A stretch of 64,000 nt of DNA, from NCBI GenBank assembly GCA_019914995.1, contig CM034140.1, forward strand, positions 5,952,001 to 6,016,000, read 5' to 3'. Every line of letters begins with the position of its first letter. Position 1 is the stretch's first letter. This document shows positions 50,618 through 62,239 of the stretch, piece after piece. The notes under the pieces were generated by a model. That model made no database searches. It was not told where the DNA came from and worked only from the letters and a program-made list of their open reading frames with translations. Source of the DNA: Acanthochlamys bracteata. Its lineage: Eukaryota; Streptophyta; Magnoliopsida; Pandanales; Velloziaceae. The translations under genes and the position numbers were made by a program.

Positions 50618-52150
50618 TCAGATGTACTCATCATCACTATCTAAATCATCTTCAAAATCAGATTCATCCTCTGAATTTCCCCTTGGTTCCAACAGGGTTT
50701 GCATATTGAAAGATGTTTCTGGTTCCATCTCCTCAATGCCAATGGAATCATAGCTCATCCTGTCTTCAAACTTTGTATCACTGCAATTAAGCATCCATCC
50801 TAGTGAACATTTAAGGCCCTTCTTGATAATCATCTCGTTCCTTGGCCTAACCGTAGATTCAAGACCATAAGTAAAGAAAGCAGGGAAAGCGACCAAATCC
50901 TCCAGATTTCTGTCCATGTTGATCTTGAAATATTCAAAGCTCATCTTCATAATATCTATATTCAAAGCCAGCAGCTGTGGGCACCTGAAGACCATCGTTT
51001 TCACTTGCGGCAATGAAAAACCACAATCCTTCAGGAAATTGACATGCTTTAGTACAGCAGCACGACCAATACTGACAACTTGTGGCATTTTCTCAACGAC
51101 TCTTCCAAATTCATCAGAATGCAACATGATGACCGACTCAAACAAGCTTTGCTGAGTGAGGAGCTTAGGTTGTAAATCAAGACCAGCAATATCTGGGTAC
51201 TGTGCTATGACAGAGCTCAAAGACTCCCTCTTAATGCCAAACTCAACCAGGGCTTCCACATTTGGCTTCACCTTTTCCTCCAAACCAAAACCTAGTATAT
51301 GCGGTTTTTTTTCAATCAATCTTGCAACAGCCAGCCTCGGTATGCCCAAGCTCTCTAAATACTCCACAAAGGGCTTAATTGTTCTTCCTACCCGCATTCC
51401 CAAAATCTCTGGAAACCTTGTAAGAACTCTACCTATCTCTCTTCTAGCAACACCTATACCAACAAGATAAGCCACCGACGTGCTCATAGTTCCCTCCAGT
51501 TTGAATCCAAGTACCTCCGGATATTTCTCAAGCACTCTGGGTATATCCACAGGCTTTATATCTAACCCTTGCAAGTACTTCACCACCGGCTGAATATCAA
51601 CAACAACACTGGCATGAAGAACCTGCGGGTACCTACAGAGAAACTGAGCTAGTGAAGACTTCCGAACTCCCAGCCGGCCGAGGTAATCAAGCACTGGAAT
51701 CATGTTCTTCTTAACACTGCAGCCGAGAACAAGAGGGTAAGCATTGATATTATCAATTGTAAGACCAAGCGAGTGTAGGAAATCGATTCGCTCCCGCATA
51801 ACTTCAACTGTTACAGGGAGTTCGAGACCGTCGAGCTCGTCAGGTACAATGTTAAGGCTTCGGAGAAATTCGTAGACCTTGGCACGGTTAGCGGCGCGTT
51901 CTCTTCTCATATCATGCAAGCTAGGGCGAGCATAGAGGGAATTGGACTTCCCCGGAGGAGAAACTGCGGCGGGGGCGCTGGAGGTGGCATGGGTGCGGAT
52001 GAGATTAGTGGCAGCAACGGAGGGGATTGTCGGTCTCTGATTTGGGATGGTTGAAGGATTGACTGAAGATAGAAGAACTACAGGGAATGAGTTTCGATTG
52101 TGGGCAAAGAAGAAGAAGTGGATTGGTTTTGTTTGGCACAAAGATTTCAT
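50618..52150 (-). CDS. MTERF4: Mitochondrial transcription termination factor-like protein mTERF4, chloroplast (BSM/RUG2)
   Basis: A single exon encodes 510 residues from the ATG at 52150 (MKSLCQTKPIHFFFF). The frame stays open upstream to a GTG at 52213, which I rejected. Residues 1 to about 85 are Ser/Pro/Arg-rich and low in acidic residues, as in plastid transit peptides. The body carries a series of mTERF repeats, each about 35 residues with Pro and Leu in fixed places, for example FLCRYPQVLHASV, VLEKYPEVLGFKL, VLTRFPEILGMRV, LIEKKPHILGFGL and MVFRCPQLLALNI. The C-terminus is very acidic (EDESDFEDDLDSDDEYI). The arrangement matches Arabidopsis BELAYA SMERT/RUGOSA2, a plastid protein needed for group II intron splicing and chloroplast development. 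A shorter relic of a similar gene lies at 47395-47545. Confidence 0.92.
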   Translation of the reverse strand: MKSLCQTKPIHFFFFAHNRNSFPVVLLSSVNPSTIPNQRPTIPSVAATNLIRTHATSSAPAAVSPPGKSNSLYARPSLHDMRRERAANRAKVYEFLRSLNIVPDELDGLELPVTVEVMRERIDFLHSLGLTIDNINAYPLVLGCSVKKNMIPVLDYLGRLGVRKSSLAQFLCRYPQVLHASVVVDIQPVVKYLQGLDIKPVDIPRVLEKYPEVLGFKLEGTMSTSVAYLVGIGVARREIGRVLTRFPEILGMRVGRTIKPFVEYLESLGIPRLAVARLIEKKPHILGFGLEEKVKPNVEALVEFGIKRESLSSVIAQYPDIAGLDLQPKLLTQQSLFESVIMLHSDEFGRVVEKMPQVVSIGRAAVLKHVNFLKDCGFSLPQVKTMVFRCPQLLALNIDIMKMSFEYFKINMDRNLEDLVAFPAFFTYGLESTVRPRNEMIIKKGLKCSLGWMLNCSDTKFEDRMSYDSIGIEEMEPETSFNMQTLLEPRGNSEDESDFEDDLDSDDEYI

Positions 52151-52503
52151 CCTTTTTTTTCCTTTCCCTCTCCACTGAAATGGAGAGAGTGAGAAAGAAC
52201 TAACAGCTGCCACTCGCCGGAAAGGTTTAAGCAGATGAGGTAATGAACAAGAAGATCAATCGCTACTTGATTAAATAGGCCATGTCCAACTAAAATTTGT
52301 TCGTCTAGGGTATTTTTTCCAAAATTTATTTTTTAATCAGCATTAGATATCAAAAAAACCAAAATATCTTCAATCCAGATATGCTCAACTCTAAAAAAAA
52401 TTTATTGAAATCTTTTCCTTGCATAGCTCGTACCCTCTCTTCTTTCTCTGCTCAAGTCTTTTTCTACCGTCAATCATTACCATATTAATGATATACTCAT
52501 TTA

Positions 52504-52725
52504 GAGTTTGTTTGGGATTGCTTATCAATCCCAAATAAGTTCCTTTGCAATTCACACAAAATTATGCACAATTTTTTTAAATATTATTTAAAAATGTGAA
52601 AAAATACAGATAAAATATATATTAGAAATAATTATATATATATACATTATTTTTTGAATATTTATAAAATAATATACTTAATAGTTTTTTTTAGAAATTT
52701 TTTTAATAAATACTTTCAAATATCT
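52504..52725. repeat. Possible MITE related to the GTTTGG-end family
   Basis: GTTTGTTTGGGATTGCTTAT resembles the end of copy 6 (31696). An AT-rich interior with AATATTTATAAAATAATATA follows. The right end is not clear. Confidence 0.35.
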
Positions 52726-53126
52726 CATTAATTTGTATAGTAAATTTACTCGCGCCCATGAAATCTCCTATCGTGTCAATAAAATTTTCCACCGACTTCA
52801 ATCATATTAGCTCTCAAATGAAATCTATCCCTATTGTCTCTCATTCTGAAAGAAACAATTATTATGGCTTCACAAGTTACATTAAGGTGCAATGTTCTTT
52901 TGTGTTTTCGTCATATTGTTTCCTGGTGTATTGTATCGACTATATCAGTAACTTTTGCATATTTTCGCAAAGACTGCATACACAATGTCTTACAAAATAG
53001 TCGCACAGTTGGTTACACACAAATGTGCACACACAAAGTCCACATGTGGTTGCGGGGAGTTGCATAAAATGATTGCACACATAGTGTCGCACGTGCACCA
53101 CATGTGATTGTATTGAGTCTCATTGA

Positions 53127-53389
53127 GGGCGTGTTTACCAACACTCCTAAACTCCACTTCCTTTAAACTCAAATTTCACATAAATACATATAAAAATTAA
53201 AATAAATTTTTTTTATCAATAAATTTTTTTTAAAAATTCAAATTTAAAACTTACTAAAAATATACAATTAATATAAAATTTTATTTTTTATTAAATATTT
53301 TTTATTTTTTATTTTATTTTTTAAATTTACTTCCTAAAAACTCCACTTCACCCAAAAACTCCACTTTACACCCTTTGGTAAACACGCCC
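53127..53389. mobile_element. Tourist/PIF-Harbinger-like MITE with perfect 15-bp TIRs
   Basis: The ends GGGCGTGTTTACCAA (53127-53141) and TTGGTAAACACGCCC (53375-53389) are perfect reverse complements. TGA flanks both sides (53124-53126, 53390-53392), a 3-bp duplication as made by PIF/Harbinger transposases, though TWA is the usual target. The interior also has inverted AACTCCACTTC-like subterminal repeats. At 263 bp it has no coding capacity. Perfect ends suggest recent insertion. Confidence 0.88.
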
Positions 53390-56300
53390 TGAGCCACACA
53401 CAAGATTATTTAATATTTACTTTGAGTTTTTGTTATAATATTTATGAGTAGTAGTTAGGATAGATATGTTTTTGTTCTCAAATTAGCCTTAGATTTCAAT
53501 ATAGGTGAAATTTGGAAGATCTAACGGTAACAGTAGACTTACTCATTAGAGAAATTAAAAGATATCACAACAAATTTAGGATTGAAGGTTAAGCATCATA
53601 TGATAACATGAATAGTTAAACTTGAAGTTCTATTACTGCAAGATTATATGAAAAGGTCGGAAGAATACGATAATTAATAGAATAATGCTAAGGAGCATTT
53701 ATCTGTAAATCATACTTAACATTACTCGCCTTGGTTATTATGTGTTTTCGAACTTTGTCATTGAATATTTTTTAGCAATAAAAGCTGAAAAAAAGTCTGG
53801 CTATTTAGTACTGAGAAGACAAATGCTAATTTTATTTTGAGAAGGGAAAAAATGCTCCACAATATTTACACTTAAGGTTAACCGATTAATAATACACTTC
53901 CATATTATAGCAACTAGAATACAGATGAAATGGTTGTGATAAATATTCTCTTCCTGATGAGCCTCATTGGATTAGTCTCTCAGGCAATTAATATCCAATA
54001 TTCTTTTATACAAAATTTAGGTTAAGCATAAGGACAATGGCCTAAAATTTGTCAACACTGAATTAATCAGACTTGAAATTTTCATTATTGACAAAAATTC
54101 CATCACAACGTTGTTACGGAAAATTTTAGTAATAACACTTCAATGATGTTTGGTTTGCTTAAGCAAGTGAGCAGATCGTTTTTTCTTATTGAGCCACCAT
54201 TGCGACTACTATGTGCGACTTGTGCTACTTTTTTTACAAAATTTGATATCTTATAAATTTTGATTTTGAAATGTAAATGTTAATATATTGAGTGTATTGG
54301 ATACATTAAGTGATTATTTGTTAATTATAAGTGGTTACCCATGAGTTGTTATTTATTCGACCATATGTGATCTATATTGACCACAAGTTAGCGAGGTCAA
54401 ATTGTATTATGACCAATGCGACCCGACTTACAGACTTTACTAATTTATAATATTTAGAAAAAAGATTATATTTACATATTTACAATATTTAAAAACAAAA
54501 TAACATTAGATACTAAATGAAATGGCTCTTATTTGGCTCTTAGCGATTTTATGCAATCCATACTTATTAATGTGCAACTTTGTGCATCAGGATTACAGAC
54601 CTTACACATTTACAACGATTACAGACAAGATAACTTTTATATATTTACAATATTTTGAAACAAGATAATATTTACATATTTACAAATTTCAAATCAAAAG
54701 ATTTTTTCTAACTCTTTGTGATTTTATACAGCGACTATTTATCAGTGTATGATCTTGTGCGACCAGAAAGCATATGACAACCTTTTCTTAAAATATAGGG
54801 TAATGTACATCTCTTACTCTATTTAGAAAGTTCGCAGATGGATGAGTCTAGTTGCATATGCTTTCGGCTATCTTATGCGATATGTGCCATGTTAGGAGTG
54901 TAATTTCGGATGAGCTCCATGATCTTATAACTTACCATTTTTGACGAGTTTTTTTTTCTCAAAACCAGACAGTTCATATTCAACATTGTTCTTTTCATAT
55001 ATTGTGCGATTTTTCTTATTGCAAGTGTTATAAAACTAGAATTGAGAAGAAAAAGATACAAACACATCTTAGCAAAGATTGACATAGGTTAGAACACATT
55101 TATAATGCTATCCATTAATATAAATATTTACTTTTTAACTCACAAATGCTAACTATTCATAACTATCAGACTTATTCAGCAGAACTGTTCTACCTACTTG
55201 CTCATAATATCAAACAACGTATATAATAAATATTATACAACCTATTTGACCATGACAAACGGTCAAAGTAAGGTTGCACATGGTCGCATATAATCACACT
55301 CACAATCTATGAGATCTTCTGTGCGCCACTGTTTATGCAATCGTGTGCGACCTTTGACTTTCTTCTATATGTGCAACTCGATCTGATTCGACTGTTATAA
55401 ATACTCTTCTCTCTGTGTCAAATAAGTTCCAAACTATATCATTATTCTTTTCTATGTTTCAAACAAATTTTCGCTACTCTTACACTCCGACCTTCAAAAT
55501 TTCATATAGAGTTATAAACCTCAATAACAAGATCGACACAAAGAGAAGAATGTTGAAGACATCATACCTCGTGAAGCCACGATTACTGTCGGTTGTAGAG
55601 CCGTAAACGAACTCCAAGCTTGAGAGTCAATGGGGACGAGGTCTAACTACCTTTATTTTAACGAAAATATTTGAGGTTGGGTTTCTAAATGATTTGAACG
55701 AAAAAATATATACAATTTAAAAGATCTAAATTGAGAATATTTCAATTATTTGACATAAAAAAGTGACTACAAAAACTTATTTGAAAATATGGCCTCTTAG
55801 AAACACAAAATGAAGGGATGTGGCCTATTTAAACAAAAAAAACCCAAAAATCAACTTAAAGGTTAGGTTTGTGTATGAACCGATTTTAATTTGTATAATT
55901 CAGATATCCAAATTCCATCCAAGTCAGAGGCATTGATGAACGGTTTCATTATTCATTTAAAACCCACACACCAACTCCAATATCAATTTGGATTTCAAGT
56001 ACGACACGCGTTTCTTCTCATTCTTATATTGGGGTTCTTCTTTTCTCCAACGTTGAAGCAATTGAGCATTCTCTAGTTGGTTGATTTGTTTTGGGATTGA
56101 TTTGAGCAGATTAAGGAATGCAAGCCTGAGCTTTCGATTTTTCATGTCGCCAATTTCTTTCTTTGGTCTAACAAACATTTCAGTGATCATTTAGCAGTGA
56201 TAGTGATTCGAAGAACGATCAATATTGATTGGAATTCTTCACAATGCTTGCGCGTTAGGATTCATGAAATTGAACAAAATTTCAATCTACACATCCACAT

Positions 56301-58658
56301 TGCTTGTAGTTGCCTTCTGTTTGCCAAGTTCATCGTAAGCTTAGTTTGTAGATAGCTGATTTGCTCCATGATATTGTAGGAATTTCCTCCTTGACATGGA
56401 CATGTTTACTGCATGGGTTGATAACATCACTGACGAAGAATCAACATTAAGTATCACTAGTTTGAACTCTCTCAGTTTTTGTGACCTTGGAGAATGCTCT
56501 TTGATGTTTAAAAGATTGAAATTCCATAGGTTTGCGAGAGTGTACTACTTAAGCATCGGGGATCTCTTGTTTATCGAAATTGTTTGTAGGGTTTCTGCAT
56601 TTCAATAGGGATATCTTTCTCAATTCAAGAGACCGGATGGCTAAGTGTAAGTCCCTCCATTGGATCTTTTATTCTGTTAAAGGATATCTTTTTTCAATAA
56701 GCTTACATATAAGAACGTTAGTGTTATTTGTTAAAATTAAGAATTTCTTCTATTGCATCCACTTTGGACCCGAACGTTGGTAACATAGCTCGTAATATCG
56801 TCCATCTAAACTCTTCGGGTTTAAACACTTTTTCTTAAATTGTCAAAAGATTTATAATATTAGTGAATCAAATATACATTTGTGTACCTCTATTCATTTT
56901 AAAGTTTTCACAGTCATGCATCAATAATTTCACACCTATTTTTTTGACTTGCTTTGTTACTTCATGTGTGATTACGAGTTGATTCTAAAATTTTAGCTAG
57001 AATCAGAATAAATTCAATTAAATCCATTACAATCAAGAGCACAATATATAATATTTATATATCTCTGTAATTGAGGGATATCGAGCAATTGTCTTCAATA
57101 GTAAACTCTTCTTCTAACTTCGGTTTTTCTGTTCCAATCATGTCTGGGTAAACCTTTTCTTTTTGCAGGTCCGTTGCGATACAATTGTTATTAAAACCTG
57201 CACAATCAATTGAAAGGGAAGAGAACAATTGAGTTGATAACTAAACTTTTCGGTAAAAGATTTTCTACAGCTAGCAGTAATATAATCGATTATTAGAACT
57301 ATTTCTCAAATATAGAGGAATGCTTTTGGACAACAATAAATTTATTAAAGATAATAGCTATATAACTAGCTGAAGTGCGACTATGACCTGCGTAGAAATT
57401 CGTTAGAATTCGTAATGGAATTTAATGCAAGTAAATATAACAAAACATTCATCACACAAACACATACAAATTACGTAGTTTGACAAATAACTTTGCTTAC
57501 ATCCAAGACCACTATTTATTAAGAGTGAAATACAGTAATCTTGTCAAGTTGCTATAATACTATGGCAACGTGTTTAGTTGAACACCCTTACCATGACGGT
57601 TCTCATAGCGACACAGTCTCTTGCGCTCCTAAGTCTTTTAAACTGCAACAGCATATCTTTTAGCCAAGACCTTATACAACATGTAGCTTCTTGTAAGAAT
57701 AGTTTCAGCGACAAGGTTTATCTAAGTCCTTCTCTTAGTTCAAACTACAGGTATAAGTACTTTATGTGGTTACAGTCACATGTTTGCAGCACTTCATCAA
57801 TCTCACAGAATTTACTCAAGCTCAATGAAAACAAAGTGCGAAGATTTAAAAGAATAGCATAAAGATGTGTACTCAGTAAACTCGGTCCATGTAGTGGTGA
57901 GTAGTGTTGTTAGTTCATTTTGCTCAAATAAGTATCTTCTTTGTAACCTCTTTTCTTACCCATTCACTTCTTATGTACGTTGCTGCTCCTTCTTATATTA
58001 TTTTTCTCTTTAGAATAAATTTCAAATTTTCAAATGACTCTAATTTCTTTTTGGCTTCCTAGTAACGGAAACAATGACATGTCTACTCGCTACTCTTATT
58101 CGTGTCCCATACTTAGATCTTCAACGTTAGAAAAGTGAGTTGCTTTACTGAAATCTCCGATGGGTCTTCAGTTAGCTAGTTCTCAGCATTAAATTCATCT
58201 CAACATGGTTTTGATTTGATTTAAAATTCAGCTTCCCGGGTGCATGTTGTTGTCCGTAGGAAGTACGCTACGCTCTGTGTAGTAAAGGAAAGCTTGGACC
58301 GTCTTGTTTGAATGAAATTGTGATGTTATCAGCTTTTTTCATATTGACTCTTCTATATTATTTCTTGGTGTGTCTCAGTTTTGTATTGTGGTAGTAGAAA
58401 AATAGTGAATTATTTATATGTTAACACCATATAACATCATTAGTGATTCTTTTAATACGAAATATGCAAGTTAAACAAATTTCTGTGCTCTGATAGCTAT
58501 TTTGTCATGTGAATATGATCTCCTTTATTGTGAATTTTGATCAGCTCGTGATGTGAACTTATTTGTTAATATGATAGTCTAAATTTGATCAAGAGTTAGA
58601 CCTCAATCAAAATCAAAATGAAGAATAACGGAAAAGCTTAGTTAATATAGGTACCTGT

Positions 58659-58953
58659 GAGCCGAGGAAGATGATGCGTTGCTGAAGGAGCATGTTTGTG
58701 GTATCGAGTTCCTCAAACCTCGGCAAACCAGCGGCTGCCTCAACTGTGTGCTCCAATTGAAGGTCCCAACCCGCCGACAACGTCTGTCTTGCAGGCGGCA
58801 TTAGAAGAAACGGCGGAGATTCTAGGAGGCAATTTAATCGGAGAACCAGGAGCGGCAACGCCGGCGCGGTGGGAGAATAGGCGGACAGCGCAGGAATTAG
58901 GAGAGGGAGAAACAGAGGGCACGGGGATGGAGCAAAGAGCGAGGGTTTTCATG
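58659..58953 (-). pseudogene. CLPP3: ClpP3 (plastid Clp protease subunit) first exon, frameshifted and truncated
   Basis: The minus strand from the ATG at 58953 reads a Ser/Pro-rich transit-peptide-like stretch (MKTLALCSIPVPSVSPSPNS). A single-base frame change near 58800 is then needed to enter PPARQTLSAGWDLQ and LPRFEELDTTNMLLQQRIIF, ending FLGSQ at a good donor (CAG then GTACCT). The FEELDTTNMLLxQRIxFLGSQ block is the start of the ClpP3 protease domain, a subunit of the chloroplast ClpPR core. The rest of the domain, including the catalytic Ser-His-Asp exons, is absent in the 6.4 kb before mTERF4 on the same strand. The frameshift plus missing exons point to a pseudogene; a long intron or assembly break is the alternative. 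Confidence 0.75.
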
Positions 58954-59129
58954 GCCGCAACTGTATGAGAAGTTGCTGCTGCAGCTGCCTTCGCTCCAAG
59001 TCCAACTGCTGTCGTTTTCACCGAGAAACAGATTGGATCGGAGAAGATGATCGATGAGTAAGAATAGAAGCCATTACGAGTTTCTTATGTCAGTATCGAA
59101 CGCCGCACGGGAAACACCAAGTAGCACGG

Positions 59130-59377
59130 TGCGTTTCGGATTGATTATGAAATAAAATTTTCATAAATAAAAAAATTATTTTTTTAATAAAAAATAAGTT
59201 TTATTTTTTTTATTTTTAAAAAAATAATAAAAATATTTTATTACGTAGAATTTTTTTATATTTTATAAATTTTTAAATAAATTTTTTATATACTTATAAA
59301 ATATATATTAAAAAATATAAAATAAAAATTAAAAAATTAAAAAAAAGTGTTAGATAAAATGCTCAACCAAACGCCCC
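59130..59377 (-). repeat. AT-rich MITE, GTTTGG-end family, copy 9
   Basis: It starts with GTGCGTTTCGGATTG and ends with AACCAAACGCCCC, with an A/T-only core containing ATTACGTAGAATTTTTTTAT. It lies about 180 bases upstream of the ClpP3 fragment's ATG. Confidence 0.65.
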
Positions 59378-59399
59378 TGAAGTGACAAAAAAGTTGCAC

Positions 59400-59972
59400 A
59401 AAAAACTTGGTTGGTTCGAATGTTAAATGAGTTTCATAGAAGTCTCACTTTTGGTCCAAATATGTTCGATTTGAAATCATGTTTCGCAGAAGTCCATTAT
59501 CTCCATCACTCATATCGCTCGAATTTTCAAAAGCTTGTATCCCCCATGCCGCTCTACAGCTTCTCTTCGAGATCGAAGCTCGAAATTTCAATCCAGAGTT
59601 CGATCTTAGCCACCGCTCTACAACTTCTTACCAGGGCACAAAACTTCGGAGAGTAAAGTAGTTTCCCTCTCTTGCTTCAATTTGTACACAAACGATGGCA
59701 TTTGCATTAAGCATCCAAGCCGCTTTTGGGTTGGAAATTCATCTATTTGCATAGAAGCTTTCATTGGTTAATCTTTATTCAGCCTTATCCTGGATCTATC
59801 AGGTGTAAAGGCTACAATCACTTTCATGTATCATTCCTATAATGCAATCTCGTATGAAAGTACTCAAGAAAGTTCTGCTTTTATGAAAGTAGATTCAGTT
59901 ATTGAATTTGTTTCTTATCCATAACATTTTTGCGTAAAGTCTACAGGTGTTTCTTTCTTGCAATACATGTTT
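59400..59972. other. Spacer with short frames only
   Basis: Two overlapping plus frames (59411-59656, 81 codons; 59479-59661, 60 codons) have no recognisable domain. The sequence is less AT-rich than its surroundings and could be a relic exon or non-coding transcript. Confidence 0.3.
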
Positions 59973-59980
59973 GATTTTAG

Positions 59981-60839
59981 TAGAGATGGCAATTTGAGTT
60001 CGTGGGCCGATTTTGAGTTAACCTATTTAATAATCGAATTAAATTTGTTCAATTCTAACTCAACCCATAGATTTATACGGGTCAAAATTATCTAACTCTA
60101 ATCCTACCTATTAATAACTGGATCAAATTCGGATCGACCCATTTAATAACTAAAATTATTAATATTAATTTTATATTTTTAAAATTCAGCAAATTATAAT
60201 ATCAGTTGTAATGAAAGTGTACGATGTTCTTAATAACGAGATATAGTGAATACCCGTCAAAATATGCATTTTTTAGTATCTTTATTGGTTCCTAAAATAT
60301 CCAAACAAAATTTTATTTTTATTTTTATTTTTATTTTTTAAAAATATATGTTGACAGCTGAAATTTTATGATTATAAATATATACTAATAATTTTGATAA
60401 ACATAGATATCTAACAAAATTTTGTTAAAAACTTTATACAAAAATTAAATTTGTCATTATAGAAATACCTACATAGTAATATTTTCGATAATATTATAAT
60501 TCTCATATTACACTATTTTACTAAAATATAAAAATAATAATTAATTATAAATACTATATAATTTAATAATTTATAAATTAATATTATCGATTATTTTTAT
60601 TGCTGATATTTTAATATACGGAAAGAAAAATCAAATATTATTTTTTTAAGATATAATAATTCGGGTTTGTGGGTCAATTTTGGGTTAACCTGAGTTGACC
60701 TACTTAATAACCGGATCTAATTCGTTCAATCTTAATTCGACCTATATATCTATACGGGTCAAAATTTTTAACCCTAATCCTGATTAAGTGGTCGATTTCG
60801 GATCGTATTTTCGGGTCGGGTCATATATTGCAATCCCTA
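59981..60839. mobile_element. Complete non-autonomous hAT-type element (859 bp)
   Basis: The ends TAGAGATGGCAAT and ATTGCAATCCCTA are inverted repeats with two mismatches. GATTTTAG flanks the element on both sides (59973-59980 and 60840-60847), a perfect 8-bp target duplication as made by hAT transposases. There is no coding capacity. Inside, the two ends carry related blocks in the same orientation (GTTAACCT-TTTAATAA, TTTATACGGGTCAAAATT, CTCTAATCCT; repeated near 60660-60780), so the subterminal regions are direct repeats. A truncated relative lies at 1-292. Confidence 0.85.
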
Positions 60840-60847
60840 GATTTTAG

Positions 60848-61486
60848 TAAATAATAAGGTCCGATGTAGTTTAGAGCTAACTTATGAGTATCGCCCGGTG
60901 CTATATAATGTGAAGATAAAGAAGTTATAAGTAATGCTTCTGTCTGTAGTCCTTTTTGTGAATGGACCATTTCTACCTTCATACCAAAACCCAGAAAGAT
61001 CTATTTAAAAGCTTTGAGTTATTGTACTGGTTTTTCTAAGAGTTGTTAATGTGTACCCGACGGTAATCAGGCTACAACTTCTAATAGTAGTGTTGATGGA
61101 TCAGCAAGATATAATAGTAGTGGCTAACGGTGCAGCATGCATAGCCATGGTTGTTGTGGTAGTATTCGTCAAAGAATTGATGGGAAGACATAGTAGTGCT
61201 GCCCTAGAACCTTCTTTGCTCAAACGTTTGCATAGGACATGTCATCTACTGAGAATATAATCAGAGGGGTAGATAACTATATTGCAATAACTTAGAATGG
61301 ATGCACCTGGTTTTGTACGCTTGCTCAAACGATGCGTGATAATCATTCACTGAAGGACTCTATACATGTCTTAGTTGAAGAGCAGCTTGCATAGGGCATA
61401 ACGGAACCAATAAAGCTGCGTGACTTGATTTCGTGAGGTCTAGCTGGTTCGTGAGTCGCTATTTGCAGCAAGCACTTCTAAGCTAA
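60848..61486. other. Spacer, no gene recognised
   Basis: A 69-codon plus frame at 61051-61260 has a hydrophobic Val-rich run but no known domain. Confidence 0.35.
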
Positions 61487-61514
61487 AGAATACATTCATA
61501 ACCAAATCCATTCT

Positions 61515-61729
61515 AAATGAACACTAAAATAAAATTTTTCTGAAAACGAACTCTATCTTTTTGACTAAAAAAATAAAAATAATTAATAAAAAATTTTATT
61601 ACGTAGAATTTTCTGTACTTTTTAAATTTTTAAATAAATTTTCTAGAAATTTGTAAAAAATGTATTGAAAAATATGAACTGAAAAATTGAAAAGTTGCTT
61701 TTCTGAAATGGAATGCCAAACGCCCCCCT
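61515..61729 (-). repeat. AT-rich MITE, GTTTGG-end family, copy 10
   Basis: The right end is GGAATGCCAAACGCCCCCC; the core ATTACGTAGAATTTTCTGTA matches copies 6 and 9. The left end, near 61490-61515, is not clearly marked. Confidence 0.55.
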
Positions 61730-62069
61730 AGTTGTTCGAATGGATAATGATTTGTATTCTTATTTTAAGGTACTGTTGTTGTGTTCGCGTATTTTATTTT
61801 TACACATCTACATCATATGCTAGCTCATTCAATTCTTTTCATCACATTTTGTAGGAGTGCTACACATATACAGTAAGAGGGATAATAGTCATCATTTCCT
61901 CATTGATGTTTGTCAAATCAAATCTTCTTTTATGTCAAGCTATTAGTGTAGGTTTATTCAATGACCTAAGGACTGTAGTACCCTCATTCGATCTCTTTTC
62001 ACAATGAAACAGTCATGTTGTATGCTTTTCTCTTTTCTCCAATGCAAATAACAATAATATTTACATTTG

Positions 62070-62236
62070 GGGCGTATTTAGTTGCCCGAACTCACTTTTT
62101 TCTGCCAAATGTTGAGTTTGGAGTCATTTGCTCTGTTTCAGTTGCTCTAAACTCACTGAAATCATCTCTAACCCACTTCTTCACTGAATTCACTTCCACT
62201 TTCTAGGAATTGAGCTTAGGGAACTGAAACACGCCC
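62070..62236. mobile_element. Tourist/PIF-Harbinger-like MITE
   Basis: The ends GGGCGTATTTAGTTGCC and GGAACTGAAACACGCCC are imperfect inverted repeats. The flanks are TTG and TTA, one mismatch from a 3-bp duplication. The interior repeats AACTCACT-type words like the element at 43130. Confidence 0.6.
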
Positions 62237-62239
62237 TTA

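Larger units (their letters stand above)
52250..58658. other. Long intergenic region, no intact gene recognised
   Basis: The region holds a possible MITE near 52504-52725, the Harbinger-like MITE at 53127-53389, and an AT-rich block from 53400 to 55400 in which GTGCGAC/GTCGCA-type words recur. Frames of 60-94 codons at 55891, 56396, 56580 and 57578 have no recognisable domain. No ClpP3 exon was found here, although the ClpP3 first exon at 58659 points into it. Confidence 0.45.

Noticed and set aside
52151-52213. Upstream extension of mTERF4
   Set aside because: The frame opens at a GTG, not an ATG; the first ATG is at 52150 and starts a plausible transit peptide.
57578-57862. 94-codon plus frame
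   Set aside because: No recognisable domain, composition like surrounding AT-rich DNA and no splice context.
58696-58968. 90-codon plus frame
   Set aside because: It is antisense to the ClpP3 exon, GC-rich and without domain.
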